From Acidimicrobiales bacterium (GTDB lineage: Bacteria > Actinomycetota > Acidimicrobiia > Acidimicrobiales > Aldehydirespiratoraceae): a stretch of 64,000 nt of DNA. Shown one piece after another: positions 9,356 to 18,205 of this stretch. Both the position numbers and the translations under genes were made by a program. The notes under the pieces were generated by a model. That model saw nothing but the letters and a program-made list of their open reading frames with translations, searched no databases and was not told the origin of the DNA. The DNA is taken from positions 310,001-374,000 of the forward strand of contig JAWKIR010000003.1 in assembly GCA_041394245.1 (NCBI GenBank), read 5' to 3'. Within the stretch, counting starts at the first letter, position 1. Every line of letters starts with the position of its first letter.

Positions 9356-10103
9356 AGCGGGCGACGATCAGCTGGAACTCGACGGTTCCCTGATCGGCGA
9401 TCGAGACCACGACCCGTGCGGAAGGCGGCGTGATGCCGAAGTCGTCCCACACGATCTCGGCGCTGCCGACGATGACGCCGAAGCCGTCGTCGCGCACGTT
9501 GGCATCAATGGTGAAGGTGACCGGGTTGGTCACACCCGCCACCGTGAGATCACCCTCGATCGCGAAATTCTGGGCGGGTCCGCCCACCTCGATCGACGAC
9601 ACGTCGACGCCCCCGTCGAAGGTGAACGTCGCGTTCGGGAAGTCGGAGGTGTTGACGGTCCGCTTGATCGCACCCTCACGGCGGCTGTCGTTGGACACGA
9701 TCGCATCCATGTCGACCGTGATGTCGGCCCCCGTCAGGGTGCCGTCGGCGATGGTGACCGATCCGGTCACGTTGCCGGAGCGACCGACGGCGGTGACCTC
9801 ACCGACCGTCAGCTCCTCGGCCACCCGGAAGCCGGCGAAGCTGCCGCTCGCGGTGTCGAAGTCGAACTCGCCGATCTCGTCATCGACCACCCACGTGCCG
9901 TCGATGCCCTCGGGAGCCGTGGTGTCGGAAGCGGTGTCGTCGTCACCGCTCTCGTCGCCGGCCAGATCGGCATCGAGCTGATCGTTGGCAGTGCCGACGT
10001 CGACCGCGTCGGGCGCATCGTCCTTGAAGAAGACGAACCACACGGCAACGGCGACCGCCACCACCGCGAGAAGTCCGCCGCCGATCAGATACTTCTTGTT
10101 CAT
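9354..10103 (-). CDS. YceI-like lipid-binding domain protein, membrane anchored
   Basis: The 249-residue protein has an N-terminal membrane helix (about 5-26), an acidic Asp-rich linker (27-66) and a YceI-type beta-barrel (about 68-249). Typical YceI features are DFPNATFTFDG and a region like LTVAGVTNPVTFTI. YceI proteins bind polyisoprenoid or amphiphilic ligands in their barrel (family knowledge); the ligand here is unknown. AGGAG precedes the ATG at 10103. It follows hemL by 23 bases on the same strand and may be co-transcribed with the heme operon; a link to isoprenoid quinone or heme A side chains would be speculation. Confidence 0.85.
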   Translation of the reverse strand: MNKKYLIGGGLLAVVAVAVAVWFVFFKDDAPDAVDVGTANDQLDADLAGDESGDDDTASDTTAPEGIDGTWVVDDEIGEFDFDTASGSFAGFRVAEELTVGEVTAVGRSGNVTGSVTIADGTLTGADITVDMDAIVSNDSRREGAIKRTVNTSDFPNATFTFDGGVDVSSIEVGGPAQNFAIEGDLTVAGVTNPVTFTIDANVRDDGFGVIVGSAEIVWDDFGITPPSARVVVSIADQGTVEFQLIVAR

Positions 10104-10126
10104 TGCTGGTGCTCCTCGAGGGATGA

Positions 10127-11401
10127 TCAGAGAGTCTTCGCCACGAGGCGAACGGCTTCGATTGTGGCCGCCACGACGTCGCTACTGTGGGCAAGCGACG
10201 GAAACAACGCCTCATAGGCCCCAGGGGCCAGGGCGACGCCGGCATCGAGCATCCCGTGGAAGAAGCGTTCGTAGACGCCGTTGTCGCAGATGGCCTTCGC
10301 CGATTCGAAGTCGGTCGGCGCCGTGTCGCCGAAGAAGAGCCCCAGCAGCGGACCCACCCGTGGGACGGTCGCGGTGACCCCGGCGTCGGCGAACGCGGCG
10401 ATCATCCCGGCCTGCAACTCGGCCGCAGTGGCGCTCAGCTGTTCGTACGCCGTCGGCGTGAGCTGCTCGAGCTGGGCCAGACCGGCCGCCATCGCGAGCG
10501 GGTTCCCCGACAGGGTCCCGGCCTGGTACACCGGACCCAACGGGGCGAGGTGCGACATGATCTCGCGCGACGCGCCGAACGCACCGACCGGCAGACCGCC
10601 GCCGATGACCTTCCCGAAACACCAGATGTCGGGCCCGACGTCGAACCATTCGGCGGCACCACCGCGGCAGAGTCGGAACCCGGTGATCACCTCGTCGAAG
10701 ATCAACAACGCGCCGACCGCGTCACACGCCTCGCGCAAGCCGGCGAGAAATCCGGGTGCCGGCTCGACGAGGCCCATGTTGGCAGCGACGGGTTCGACGA
10801 TCACGGCGGCGACGGTCGCATCCAGTTCGGGAACGACGTTGTAGGGCGCCACGATCGTGTCGGCGACCGCGCCGGCCGTGACCCCTTCGGACCCCTTCAG
10901 GCCCTGCTGGGCGACACCGGAACCACCGGCGACCAGCAGCGCATCGGAGTGTCCGTGGTAGTTGCCGGCGAACTTCAGGATCCGGTCACGACCGGTGGCA
11001 CCGCGGGCCAACCGGATCGCTGTCATGGTGGCCTCGGTGCCCGACGACACCATCCGAACCATCTCCATGCCCGGAATGCGGCGACACATCTCCTCGGCGA
11101 GGAGCACCTCGGCCTCCGTCGGGGCGCCGTAGCTCGTGCCACGAGTGGCCGCGTCGTTCACCGCCGCGCTGACCGCGGGGTGGGCATGGCCCAGGATGCA
11201 GGGTCCGTAGCTCTGCACGTAGTCGATGTAGCGGCGGCCCTCGACGTCGTAGACGTAGGCCCCCTCGGCGCGGGCGACGAAATAGGGCGTGCCACCGACC
11301 GACCCGAAGGCCCGCACCGGCGAGTTCACACCTCCGGGGATGACCGCCCGGGCACGCGCGAACAATTCCTCGTTGGTCGGACCGCTCACTGCATGCCCCA
11401 T
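10127..11401 (-). CDS. hemL: Glutamate-1-semialdehyde 2,1-aminomutase
   Basis: HemL converts glutamate 1-semialdehyde to 5-aminolevulinate, completing the C5 pathway begun by HemA in the same operon. Seen: IPGGVNSPVRAF near the N-terminus, the PLP-phosphate loop SSGTEATMTAIR, D236 in IFDEVITGFR and the PLP lysine K264 in CFGKVIGGGLPVGA. The length of 424 residues is normal. The ATG at 11401 is one possible start; a GTG at 11389 (VSGPTNEELF) is another and lies within a 16-base repeat that also contains the hemB stop. Confidence 0.95.
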   Translation of the reverse strand: MGHAVSGPTNEELFARARAVIPGGVNSPVRAFGSVGGTPYFVARAEGAYVYDVEGRRYIDYVQSYGPCILGHAHPAVSAAVNDAATRGTSYGAPTEAEVLLAEEMCRRIPGMEMVRMVSSGTEATMTAIRLARGATGRDRILKFAGNYHGHSDALLVAGGSGVAQQGLKGSEGVTAGAVADTIVAPYNVVPELDATVAAVIVEPVAANMGLVEPAPGFLAGLREACDAVGALLIFDEVITGFRLCRGGAAEWFDVGPDIWCFGKVIGGGLPVGAFGASREIMSHLAPLGPVYQAGTLSGNPLAMAAGLAQLEQLTPTAYEQLSATAAELQAGMIAAFADAGVTATVPRVGPLLGLFFGDTAPTDFESAKAICDNGVYERFFHGMLDAGVALAPGAYEALFPSLAHSSDVVAATIEAVRLVAKTL

Positions 11402-11439
11402 CGCAAGGTCATTCCGTTCGCTGCGCTCACTGCATGCCC
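11383..11439. repeat. 16-bp direct repeat at the hemB-hemL junction
   Basis: CGCTCACTGCATGCCC occurs at 11383-11398 and again at 11424-11439, a 41-base offset. One copy covers the hemB stop, the other the first codons of hemL. In either copy the minus strand reads CAGTGAGCG, where a TGA stop and a GTG start would overlap, so a small tandem duplication may have separated a formerly overlapping hemB/hemL pair. Confidence 0.7.
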
Positions 11440-12407
11440 TCGGCCAGCAGACGGGCGAAGTAGGTGAGGATCAGATCGGCACCGGCCCGCTTGATCGCCA
11501 GCGTGTGCTCGAAGGCGACGGCGTCGAGCTCGAGCCAACCCCGCTCGGCGGCCGCGTGGACCATCGCGTACTCGCCGCTCACGTGGTACGCCGCGATCGG
11601 GATGTCGACCTCGGCCCGGGCTCGGGCGATCACGTCGAGGTAGGGCAGCGCCGGCTTCACCATGACGATGTCGGCGCCCTCGGCGATGTCTTCGCGGATC
11701 TCCTCGAGTGCCTCACGGGCGTTGGCGACGTCTTGCTGGTAGCCCTTGCGGTCGCCGCCGCCGACGATGGTCACGTCGACCGCGTCGCGGAACGGACCGT
11801 AGAGGGCGGTCGCGTACTTGGCCGCGTAGGCCAGGATCGAGATCTCGTCGAAACCGGCATCGTCGAGCGCTTCGCGTATGGCGAACACCTGGCCGTCCAT
11901 CATCCCCGACGGCGCCACGATGTCGGCCCCGGCGGTGGCCTGGGCGACGGCGATCTGCTCGTAGAGCTCGAGGGTGGCGTCGTTGTCGGGCTGACCGGTG
12001 GTGTCGAGCACGCCGCAGTGCCCGTGGTCGGTGTATTCGTCGACACACAGATCGGCGACGAGCACGAGGTCGTCGCCGTGGTCGTCGCGCAGGTCCTGCA
12101 GTGCGAGCTGGACGATGCCGTCGGGGTTCCACGCCTCGGACCCCTCGGCGTCCTTGTGCTCGGGAACCCCGAAGAGGATCACCGAGGGAACGCCGAGATC
12201 CTTCAGCTGCCGGACCTCTTCGCGCAGCGACGCCCGGGAGTGCTGGAACTGCCCGGGCAGCGACGCGATCGGCTGCGGCTCGTCGATGCCCTCGCGCACG
12301 AACAGCGGAGCGATGAGATCGTCGGGATGCAGCCGGGTCTCACTCACCATCCGACGAAGAGCGGGCGTTCGACGAAGTCGGCGCAGACGACGCTGGGGAA
12401 AGGTCAC
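11427..12407 (-). CDS. hemB: Delta-aminolevulinic acid dehydratase (porphobilinogen synthase)
   Basis: HemB condenses two 5-aminolevulinate molecules to porphobilinogen. The two active-site lysines are visible: K197 in YAAKYATALYGPFRD and K251 in MVKPALPYLD. The metal-site region reads DLCVDEYTDHGHCGVL: two cysteines (C121, C131) with D123 where classical zinc enzymes have a third Cys, a mixed Zn/Mg-type pattern. Length 326 residues is normal; the start is a GTG. It lies 9 bases after the preceding membrane-protein gene and 25 before hemL. Confidence 0.95.
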   Translation of the reverse strand: MTFPQRRLRRLRRTPALRRMVSETRLHPDDLIAPLFVREGIDEPQPIASLPGQFQHSRASLREEVRQLKDLGVPSVILFGVPEHKDAEGSEAWNPDGIVQLALQDLRDDHGDDLVLVADLCVDEYTDHGHCGVLDTTGQPDNDATLELYEQIAVAQATAGADIVAPSGMMDGQVFAIREALDDAGFDEISILAYAAKYATALYGPFRDAVDVTIVGGGDRKGYQQDVANAREALEEIREDIAEGADIVMVKPALPYLDVIARARAEVDIPIAAYHVSGEYAMVHAAAERGWLELDAVAFEHTLAIKRAGADLILTYFARLLAEGMQ

Positions 12408-12416
12408 CCCGAGAGG

Positions 12417-13037
12417 CTACCGAGGCGAATCGGGGCGAGCGGTGTCGCGAAGCGCAGCCGCGTGCCGCGCCCGCACCTGACGATCGACGGCACGGGCGAA
12501 ATCGCCGTGGACGTTGCGGATCTCCACCCAGCGCCCGGAGCCGTCGAGGCGCACCGTCACCCGCCGTCGACTCGCCACGGTCGACAATGCTCCCCGCACG
12601 ACGAACCCGCCCACGAGCGCCACCAGGAGCAGGACCACTGCCACCGACTCGTTGGAGAACGGCAGCCATGCGAAGAAGGAGCCGGGAGCGAGCAGCGCCG
12701 CGACCCCGGCCGCGAACGCAGCGATCGGGATGATCCCGGCCCAGTTCGCCAGACCGATGATGCGGTTCTGATCGGCCAGCGCCTCGTGGGTCATCGGGAC
12801 CGCGCCGCCGACCCGACCCGGCCGCCGGGCGAACGACCACAGCAGAGCGATCGCGACGATGCCGAAGGGGCCCAGGAACAGCAAGAAGAGCCACCAGGGC
12901 TGGAACCCGCCCTCGTTGCTCTCGATGCCGACCAAACCATCCGCCGGACGGCCGGTGCGGGAGCACACCATCGGGAGATCGCCGACCACGAAGTCGTCGA
13001 CGGGCACACGGGTGACGTAGCCCTGGGGGTTCCACAT
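12417..13037 (-). CDS. Two-helix membrane protein of unknown function in the hem operon
   Basis: The 206-residue protein has a short N-terminal domain (VDDFVVGDLPMVCSRTGRPADG), two pairs of hydrophobic segments at about 55-75 and 105-150, and a basic C-terminal tail ending in a region reminiscent of a nucleic-acid- or phospholipid-facing cytoplasmic segment. I do not recognise a family. The ATG at 13037 comes 5 bases after the stop of the HAD gene and 9 bases before hemB, so it is embedded in the tetrapyrrole operon; whether it has a role in heme synthesis is unknown. Confidence 0.7.
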   Translation of the reverse strand: MWNPQGYVTRVPVDDFVVGDLPMVCSRTGRPADGLVGIESNEGGFQPWWLFLLFLGPFGIVAIALLWSFARRPGRVGGAVPMTHEALADQNRIIGLANWAGIIPIAAFAAGVAALLAPGSFFAWLPFSNESVAVVLLLVALVGGFVVRGALSTVASRRRVTVRLDGSGRWVEIRNVHGDFARAVDRQVRARHAAALRDTARPDSPR

Positions 13038-13042
13038 GATCG

Positions 13043-13690
13043 TCACCCTAGGCCGACCCGGCCGAACGGGAAATCGAGCAGCGACTCGAGCACGAGGTCG
13101 GCGTCGTGCGGCGGGTCGAGGACGGTGATCCGGTTCGGCACGACGAAGCAGGTCATCCCTGCCGCCTTGGCCGACGCACATCCGTGGCGCGAGTCCTCGA
13201 TCGCCAGGGCACCCGAGGGGTCGACGCCCAACTCGGCCGCAGCCGCGAGGAAGAGGTCGGGGGCCGGCTTGCCACGATCGACGTGGTCGCGGGTGCGGAT
13301 CGACGCGAAGTGGTGGATCAGTTCGAGTCGTTCGAGATGGGGTTCGACCCAGGACGTCGGCGAACTCGATGCCACGGCGAGGGGGATCTCGGCCCGGATC
13401 GCGGCGACGATCACCTCGACGACGCCGGGGAACACCACCATCTGCTGGTGCCACTCGGCGCGACGCCGACCGGCTGTCTCGAGCGCCGCAGGGTCGGGCG
13501 GCTCGCCCAGGGCTTCCTCCAGCATCTCCGGCAGTGTCTGGTTGTCGGCCAGGCCGATGCCCTTCACCCATTCCTCGAGTGCGAGGTCGAGTCCGTGGGC
13601 CCGGAACGCGTCACGAGCGACTTCGTAGATCGGCCATTCGGTGTCGGCGATCGTGCCGTCGAAATCGAAGACGATGGCCGCGGGCCTCAC
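13043..13690 (-). CDS. HAD-family hydrolase, beta-phosphoglucomutase-like
   Basis: The 215-residue protein has the HAD motifs in order: FDFDGTIADTE (nucleophile and acid Asp), ASSSPTSW (motif II), K in RGKPAPDLFL (motif III) and IEDSRHG (motif IV). A helical cap lies between motifs I and II. These enzymes act on small phosphorylated metabolites; the substrate cannot be told from sequence. The start ATG overlaps the preceding gene stop by 4 bases, so it is translationally coupled within the hem operon. Confidence 0.88.
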   Translation of the reverse strand: MRPAAIVFDFDGTIADTEWPIYEVARDAFRAHGLDLALEEWVKGIGLADNQTLPEMLEEALGEPPDPAALETAGRRRAEWHQQMVVFPGVVEVIVAAIRAEIPLAVASSSPTSWVEPHLERLELIHHFASIRTRDHVDRGKPAPDLFLAAAAELGVDPSGALAIEDSRHGCASAKAAGMTCFVVPNRITVLDPPHDADLVLESLLDFPFGRVGLG

Positions 13691-14022
13691 AGCGAGAGGT
13701 GTTCGTCGGATCGCAGCGCGGTGGCCATGGTGAACGCCGCTCCACGGAGCGTACGCAGGCGATCGTTGACCGCCCGGATGCGACTCTCCTCGATGTCGTG
13801 TCCGTTGGCGGGATGGATCGTCACATCCCTGAGGCTGCCCATGCCACCGAAGGCGGCCAGGAGATGGCCGAGGGCATCGGGATGCCCGTCGGCGATGAGG
13901 CGTTCATCGCGGTCGATCCAGTCGGCCCACCGGTCCTCGCCCCACTTGCGAAGGAGCGCCTCGAGTTCGCGGAGCACCCGCAACAGATCGTCGCGTTCGG
14001 GGCTGGCAGTCAGACGGGCCAT
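13687..14022 (-). CDS. Small conserved-looking protein of unknown function in the hem operon
   Basis: The 111-residue, mostly helical protein contains LRELEALLRKWGEDRWADWIDR and a C-terminal helix beginning DIEESRIRAVNDRLRTL. No signal peptide, membrane segment or catalytic motif is seen. The ATG at 14022 is directly preceded by GGAGGG, closer than usual. It sits between hemD and the HAD gene, overlapping the latter by 4 bases. Function unknown. Confidence 0.7.
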   Translation of the reverse strand: MARLTASPERDDLLRVLRELEALLRKWGEDRWADWIDRDERLIADGHPDALGHLLAAFGGMGSLRDVTIHPANGHDIEESRIRAVNDRLRTLRGAAFTMATALRSDEHLSL

Positions 14023-14062
14023 CCCTCCAGATTGGCCCAACTCGGAGCTCGACGGGGGGCAG

Positions 14063-15271
14063 TCAGTCGATGTCGAGAACGAACCAGTGGTGCGCGTGGG
14101 GTTCGTCGTTGAACGCCGGTACCTCGACAAAGCCTTCACTCCGATACAGGGCGATCGCCTCGGTGAGAGCCCGGTTCGTGTCGAGTCGGACGCGACGCAG
14201 GCCCATCGCCCGCCCCTCGTCGACCAACCGGCGAAGGAGCCGGCGGCCGACCCCGCGGCCGCGAGCTGCCTCGCCGACCCACATCCGCTTGATGTCGGCG
14301 ACGCCGGGTTCGATCGTCTTCAGTGCCCCGCATGCCACGGGCTGTCCGCCGAGGCGGCCGGCGATGAACAGTCCGTTCGGTGGACTGAGCTCCTCGGGCG
14401 GGGTCGCCAGCAACGCGTCACGGTCGAGACCCGTCTCGAACCGCTCGTCGATCTCGGCGAAGTACTGCGCCAACAACCACTGGGCATCGGCCGACGCGGC
14501 CGGTTCGGGCCGGAGCAGGACCAGGTCCGAAGCTGCCGCGGCGATGGCGTCGACCAACCCCGGGATCGTGTGCTCCTCGGCCTCGATGTCGACCCTCAGG
14601 TCGAGCGCCGTCGCCTGTGCCGACGTCGCCGGGCCGATGGAGGCGAGCACGGGCGGAAGGTTCGCCCGACCGACGCCGTCGACCAGATGGCGGACGGTCG
14701 ACGCCGACGTGAACGCGGCGACGTCGGCGTGCCTGCACGCCACGGCGTCGTCGTCCGCAACCGGCACCCCGAGGGTGCGGTACGCGGCGATGTCGCGCAC
14801 GGCCCACCCCCGAGCCTCGAGGCCCTCCGGGAGGACGGCTCGGGCCTCCTCGGCCCGAGCGAGCAGCATCGTCGCTCCCGCCATCGGCGGGTCGGGCAGC
14901 GACGCGAGCAGTCCCTCGGCGATCGACGACGGCGGCATGAGGTCGACCCGGATCCCGAGGGCCTCCGCGCGGGCACGGGTGCCCGGGCCGATCACGGCCA
15001 CCGACACGTCGTCGGCCAGCGGTCGGTCCCGGAGCACGGCGCCGACGCGGGCGGCGCCGTTGGGACTGCTGATGACCAGCCAGTCGCCCGGGCCGAGGGC
15101 CGCCAGACCGTCGCGCAGGGCTGCACCACCATCGGGCGGATCGGCGATCTCGATCACCGGCACCGGCACCGGCACCGCTCCACGGTCCTCGAGCGCTTCG
15201 ATCAGGGAGGCGGACTGGTCGCGAGGCCGGGTGACGACGACCCGCACGCCGTCGAGCCGACCCGCAGTCAC
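14063..15271 (-). CDS. hemD: Uroporphyrinogen-III synthase fused to a C-terminal GNAT acetyltransferase
   Basis: Residues 1-250 form a HemD-type two-lobe protein (VVVTRPRDQSASL, LVISSPNGA, FTSASTVRHLV, IGPATSAQA), which closes and inverts ring D to give uroporphyrinogen III. Residues ~252-402 are a complete GNAT N-acetyltransferase: the acetyl-CoA loop is R337-GRGVG, followed by LRRVRLDTNRALTEAIALYRSEGF. There is no stop or frame change between them. The GTG start overlaps the hemC stop as GTGA, fixing the N-terminus. Stand-alone HemD is ~250 residues; C-terminal GNAT fusions are not the usual arrangement. The acetyl acceptor is unknown. Confidence 0.9.
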   Translation of the reverse strand: MTAGRLDGVRVVVTRPRDQSASLIEALEDRGAVPVPVPVIEIADPPDGGAALRDGLAALGPGDWLVISSPNGAARVGAVLRDRPLADDVSVAVIGPGTRARAEALGIRVDLMPPSSIAEGLLASLPDPPMAGATMLLARAEEARAVLPEGLEARGWAVRDIAAYRTLGVPVADDDAVACRHADVAAFTSASTVRHLVDGVGRANLPPVLASIGPATSAQATALDLRVDIEAEEHTIPGLVDAIAAAASDLVLLRPEPAASADAQWLLAQYFAEIDERFETGLDRDALLATPPEELSPPNGLFIAGRLGGQPVACGALKTIEPGVADIKRMWVGEAARGRGVGRRLLRRLVDEGRAMGLRRVRLDTNRALTEAIALYRSEGFVEVPAFNDEPHAHHWFVLDID

Positions 15272-16161
15272 CGGGCGTCCGCCAGGAGGTCGGCCCCGCC
15301 CGCGTCGTCGAGCAGGAAGCGGGCCACGGATCGGCCGAGGGGCTCGGGGTCGACCCCCGAACGGCGCTCCCTGATCAGCACGCGACCATCGAGGGTGGCC
15401 AGCATGCCGACCAGCTCGATCTGGTTGCCGACCAGCACGGCGTGGGCTCCGGCCGGAAGATCGCAGTCGCCCCCGAGTTCGGACAGGAACGCGCGCTCGG
15501 CATCGACGGCCCGTCTGGTCTCCGGATGGTCGATCGCTCGCACCGCCGCGATCGTCTCGTGGTCGTCGACGCGGCACTCGATGGCCAACGCGCCCTGCGC
15601 CACCTGCGGCAGCATCACCGACGGATCGAGACGATCGATGACGGGCGCCGAGAGCCCGAGCCGATCGATCGCGGCCGACGCCACGACGATCGCGTCGAAG
15701 TCCGCGGCCTTCTCCATCCGGGTCGGCACGTTGCCGCGGAGCTCCGAGAACCGGAGATCGGGACGAAGCCAGGCCATCTGGGCACGGCGCCGGACCGAAC
15801 CGGTCGCCACGTGGGCCCCGGGCGCGAGGTCGTCCCATCGGCATCCGACAAGGGCGTCACGGGCGTCGGCCCGCTCCGGTATGGCGACCAGCACCAGCCC
15901 GTCGGGCGTCTCGGCCGGAAGGTCCTTGCCGGAATGCACGGCCAGGTCGGCGCGCCCATCGAGCACCGCGGCCTGGACCTCTTTGACGAAGACGCCCTTG
16001 CCGCCGATGGCGTGCAGCGGGGTCGACTTGTCGCGATCGCCCAGGGTGGAGACGATGACCTCCTCGACACCGTCGCCACCGTGATCGATCAGGAGCGCGC
16101 CGACGTGTTGCGTCTGCCAGCGCGCCAGTGCGCTGCCTCGTGTGGCCGCCCGCATGGTCAT
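15268..16161 (-). CDS. hemC: Hydroxymethylbilane synthase (porphobilinogen deaminase)
   Basis: HemC polymerises four porphobilinogens to hydroxymethylbilane, the HemD substrate. Recognisable elements are the N-terminal MRAATRGSALARWQ, the catalytic-Asp region FVKEVQAAVLDGRADLAVHSGKD (read in parts), LRGNVPTRMEK, and the dipyrromethane-cofactor cysteine in GGDCDLPAGA. The length is 297 residues from the ATG at 16161; an ATG two codons later is also possible. It lies 13 bases after hemA and overlaps hemD by 4. Confidence 0.94.
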   Translation of the reverse strand: MTMRAATRGSALARWQTQHVGALLIDHGGDGVEEVIVSTLGDRDKSTPLHAIGGKGVFVKEVQAAVLDGRADLAVHSGKDLPAETPDGLVLVAIPERADARDALVGCRWDDLAPGAHVATGSVRRRAQMAWLRPDLRFSELRGNVPTRMEKAADFDAIVVASAAIDRLGLSAPVIDRLDPSVMLPQVAQGALAIECRVDDHETIAAVRAIDHPETRRAVDAERAFLSELGGDCDLPAGAHAVLVGNQIELVGMLATLDGRVLIRERRSGVDPEPLGRSVARFLLDDAGGADLLADAR

Positions 16162-16174
16162 CAGCCGCGCTCGC

Positions 16175-17434
16175 TCAGAGATCGAAGAGATCGCGCAGCG
16201 ACTCGGCGAGACGATCGCCGCGAGCACGTCCGGCCGCGTCCTTCAGCCGAACCGTCGGCTCGTGGAGCAGCTTGTTGACGATGCCCTTCGTCAGCGCTTC
16301 GACGGCGTCTCGCTCAGCGGGGCTCAGGTCCGCGAGCTTCGATGCGAACCGATCGATCTCTGCGGCTCGGATGCTCTCGGCCTCGGCGCGAAGTTCCGAG
16401 ATCAGCGGGGCCACCTCACGGGCCGACATCATCGCCTGGTACCGGTCGACCTCGGCGTCGACGATGGCGCGAACGCTCTCGACCTCGTTGTTGCGTCCCT
16501 CGAGACCTTCGTCGATGAACGAGCCGATGTCGTCCATGTCGAGCAGTGTCACACCGGGGATCCGGCGGGCGGTGGGATCGACATCGCGCGGCACCGCGAC
16601 ATCGACGATCACCAGATCGCGACCGTCACGTTGCGACGTGAGCGCACCGACGTCGGCGGCTTCGAGGATCAGGTTCTGGGCACCGGTCGTCGTCACCAGC
16701 ACATCGACGCGTGCCAGCGCGACGCTCAACTCCTCGAGCGGCACGGCCCGGCCGCCGCACGCATTGGCGAGCCCGACGGCGCGCTCCCAGGTGCGGTTCG
16801 CGACGAGCACGTCGGCGGCACCGGCCTTGGCCAGCGACTTCACGGTGCCTTCGGCCATCTCGCCGGCACCGATGACGAGCACGGTGCGGCCTTCGATGCC
16901 GCCGATGCGGTCGTCGGCCAACGCGACCGCAGCCTGCGAGACCGAGGCGATGCCCCGGGCGATCGAGGTCTCGGTCCGGGCCCGCTTGCCGGTCTCGACC
17001 GCGTGACGGAAGAGTCCGCCGAGTGCCGAACCGACGGTTCCCTCGATGCGAGCGGCCTCCCACGCGTCGCGTACCTGACCGAGGATCTCGTGTTCGCCGA
17101 CCACGGCGGAGTCGAGTCCGGCGGCCACCGAGAAGAGATGGCGCACGGCTTCGGCATCGTGATGGGCGTAGAGGTGATCGGCGACGTCCTCGGGGGCCAG
17201 GCCGGCCTGGAGCGCGAGGAACTCACGCACGTCCTGATAGCCACCGTGGAACCGTTCGGCGAAGGCGTAGACCTCGATGCGGTTGCAGGTCGAGAGGACG
17301 ACGACCTCCGAGAGGTGGTCGGCCTGGCCGAGACCCGACAGGACTTTTGGCATCGCACCGGGCGCGACCGTCATCCGCTCGAGCTTGGCGAGCGGGGTCG
17401 ACCGGTGGTTACAACCGATGGCGACGATCGACAC
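16175..17434 (-). CDS. hemA: Glutamyl-tRNA reductase
   Basis: HemA reduces glutamyl-tRNA to glutamate 1-semialdehyde with NADPH, the first committed step of C5 tetrapyrrole synthesis. The catalytic cysteine is C50 in STCNRIEVY; GEHEILGQVRDAW and the Rossmann motif VIGAGEMAEGTVKSL are intact, followed by a C-terminal dimerisation helix. The 419-residue length is normal. The start is the GTG at 17434 (VSIVAIGCNHRSTP). The 105-base gap to rex contains two inverted repeats. Confidence 0.95.
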   Translation of the reverse strand: MSIVAIGCNHRSTPLAKLERMTVAPGAMPKVLSGLGQADHLSEVVVLSTCNRIEVYAFAERFHGGYQDVREFLALQAGLAPEDVADHLYAHHDAEAVRHLFSVAAGLDSAVVGEHEILGQVRDAWEAARIEGTVGSALGGLFRHAVETGKRARTETSIARGIASVSQAAVALADDRIGGIEGRTVLVIGAGEMAEGTVKSLAKAGAADVLVANRTWERAVGLANACGGRAVPLEELSVALARVDVLVTTTGAQNLILEAADVGALTSQRDGRDLVIVDVAVPRDVDPTARRIPGVTLLDMDDIGSFIDEGLEGRNNEVESVRAIVDAEVDRYQAMMSAREVAPLISELRAEAESIRAAEIDRFASKLADLSPAERDAVEALTKGIVNKLLHEPTVRLKDAAGRARGDRLAESLRDLFDL

Positions 17435-17463
17435 GAGGACAGCCTTGTGGTGGGAGAGCGATC

Positions 17464-17518
17464 GGAGACCGCGAGCTGTCTCCAGACTGACGGAAGGAGA
17501 GGGGTTTTGCCAACCCCT
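17464..17518 (-). promoter_or_regulatory. Two inverted repeats in the rex-hemA leader
   Basis: Between rex and hemA lie GGAGAC-N8-GTCTCC (17464-17483) and AGGGGTT-N5-AACCCCT (17500-17518). On the transcribed strand the second forms a 7-bp GC-rich hairpin but no U-run follows. They may act as an attenuator, an mRNA processing or stabilising structure, or an operator. Confidence 0.45.
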
Positions 17519-17539
17519 GGATCGGAACGGCGACCGGTG

Positions 17540-18187
17540 TCACATCGATCCGGTGACCGGGAGATCCCGTTGGAGATGGAATCCGAGGATCTGCAGCTCG
17601 GTCGACAGGTCGACCATTCGCACCTCGACGTGTTCGGGAACGCTGACGACGGTCGGTCCGAAGTCGAGGATCGAACGCACCCCGGCGGCAACGAGGAGGT
17701 CGGCCGTTTCCTGCGCCGCGCTGGCCGGCGTCGCGATCACACCGATGGCGACCCCGTGTTCGGCGACGAGACCGGCGAGCGCGTCGGGACCGTGCACGGG
17801 GACACCGTCGACCGTCGTGCCCACGATCGCGGGATCGACGTCGATGGCGGCCACCACCGGGAAGCCGCGCTCGGTGAAGCCCGTGTGCTTGGCAAGGGCC
17901 CGACCCAGGTTGCCGAGTCCGCACACCACGACGGGCCAGGTGTTGGCGACGCCGAGGGCTCGACTCACCTCGAACGTGAGATGCCGCACGTCGTAGCCGA
18001 CCCCGCGGGTGCCGTGGGTGCCCAGATAGCTGAGATCCTTGCGGACCTTGGCCGCGTTGACCCCGGCCCGCTCCGCGAGGACGTCGGACGAGGTCGTGGT
18101 CTCCCCGGCCGCCGCCAGTTCGGTGAGGCTGCGCAGATAGACCGGTAGTCGAGCGACCGTCGCCTCGGGGATGTGTGCTGTGGCCAC
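17540..18187 (-). CDS. rex: Redox-sensing transcriptional repressor Rex
   Basis: Rex senses the NADH/NAD+ ratio and represses respiratory and heme genes when NADH is low. Residues ~10-70 form the winged-helix DNA-binding domain (RAGVNAAKVRKDLSYLGTHG), residues ~85-205 the Rossmann domain with G90-LGNLG. The 215-residue length is typical. The GTG at 18187 gives VATAHIPEATV; the frame continues upstream but the Rex-type operator lies there. In Streptomyces rex heads a rex-hemACD operon that it represses (established), and the same order is seen here. Confidence 0.95.
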   Translation of the reverse strand: MATAHIPEATVARLPVYLRSLTELAAAGETTTSSDVLAERAGVNAAKVRKDLSYLGTHGTRGVGYDVRHLTFEVSRALGVANTWPVVVCGLGNLGRALAKHTGFTERGFPVVAAIDVDPAIVGTTVDGVPVHGPDALAGLVAEHGVAIGVIATPASAAQETADLLVAAGVRSILDFGPTVVSVPEHVEVRMVDLSTELQILGFHLQRDLPVTGSM

Positions 18188-18205
18188 GGCCCCACGGTAC
18201 GACAA

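Noticed and set aside
13106..16084. Nearly 1000-codon plus-strand open frame opposite the hem genes
   Set aside because: It covers five well-supported minus-strand genes and its translation has no recognisable motif.
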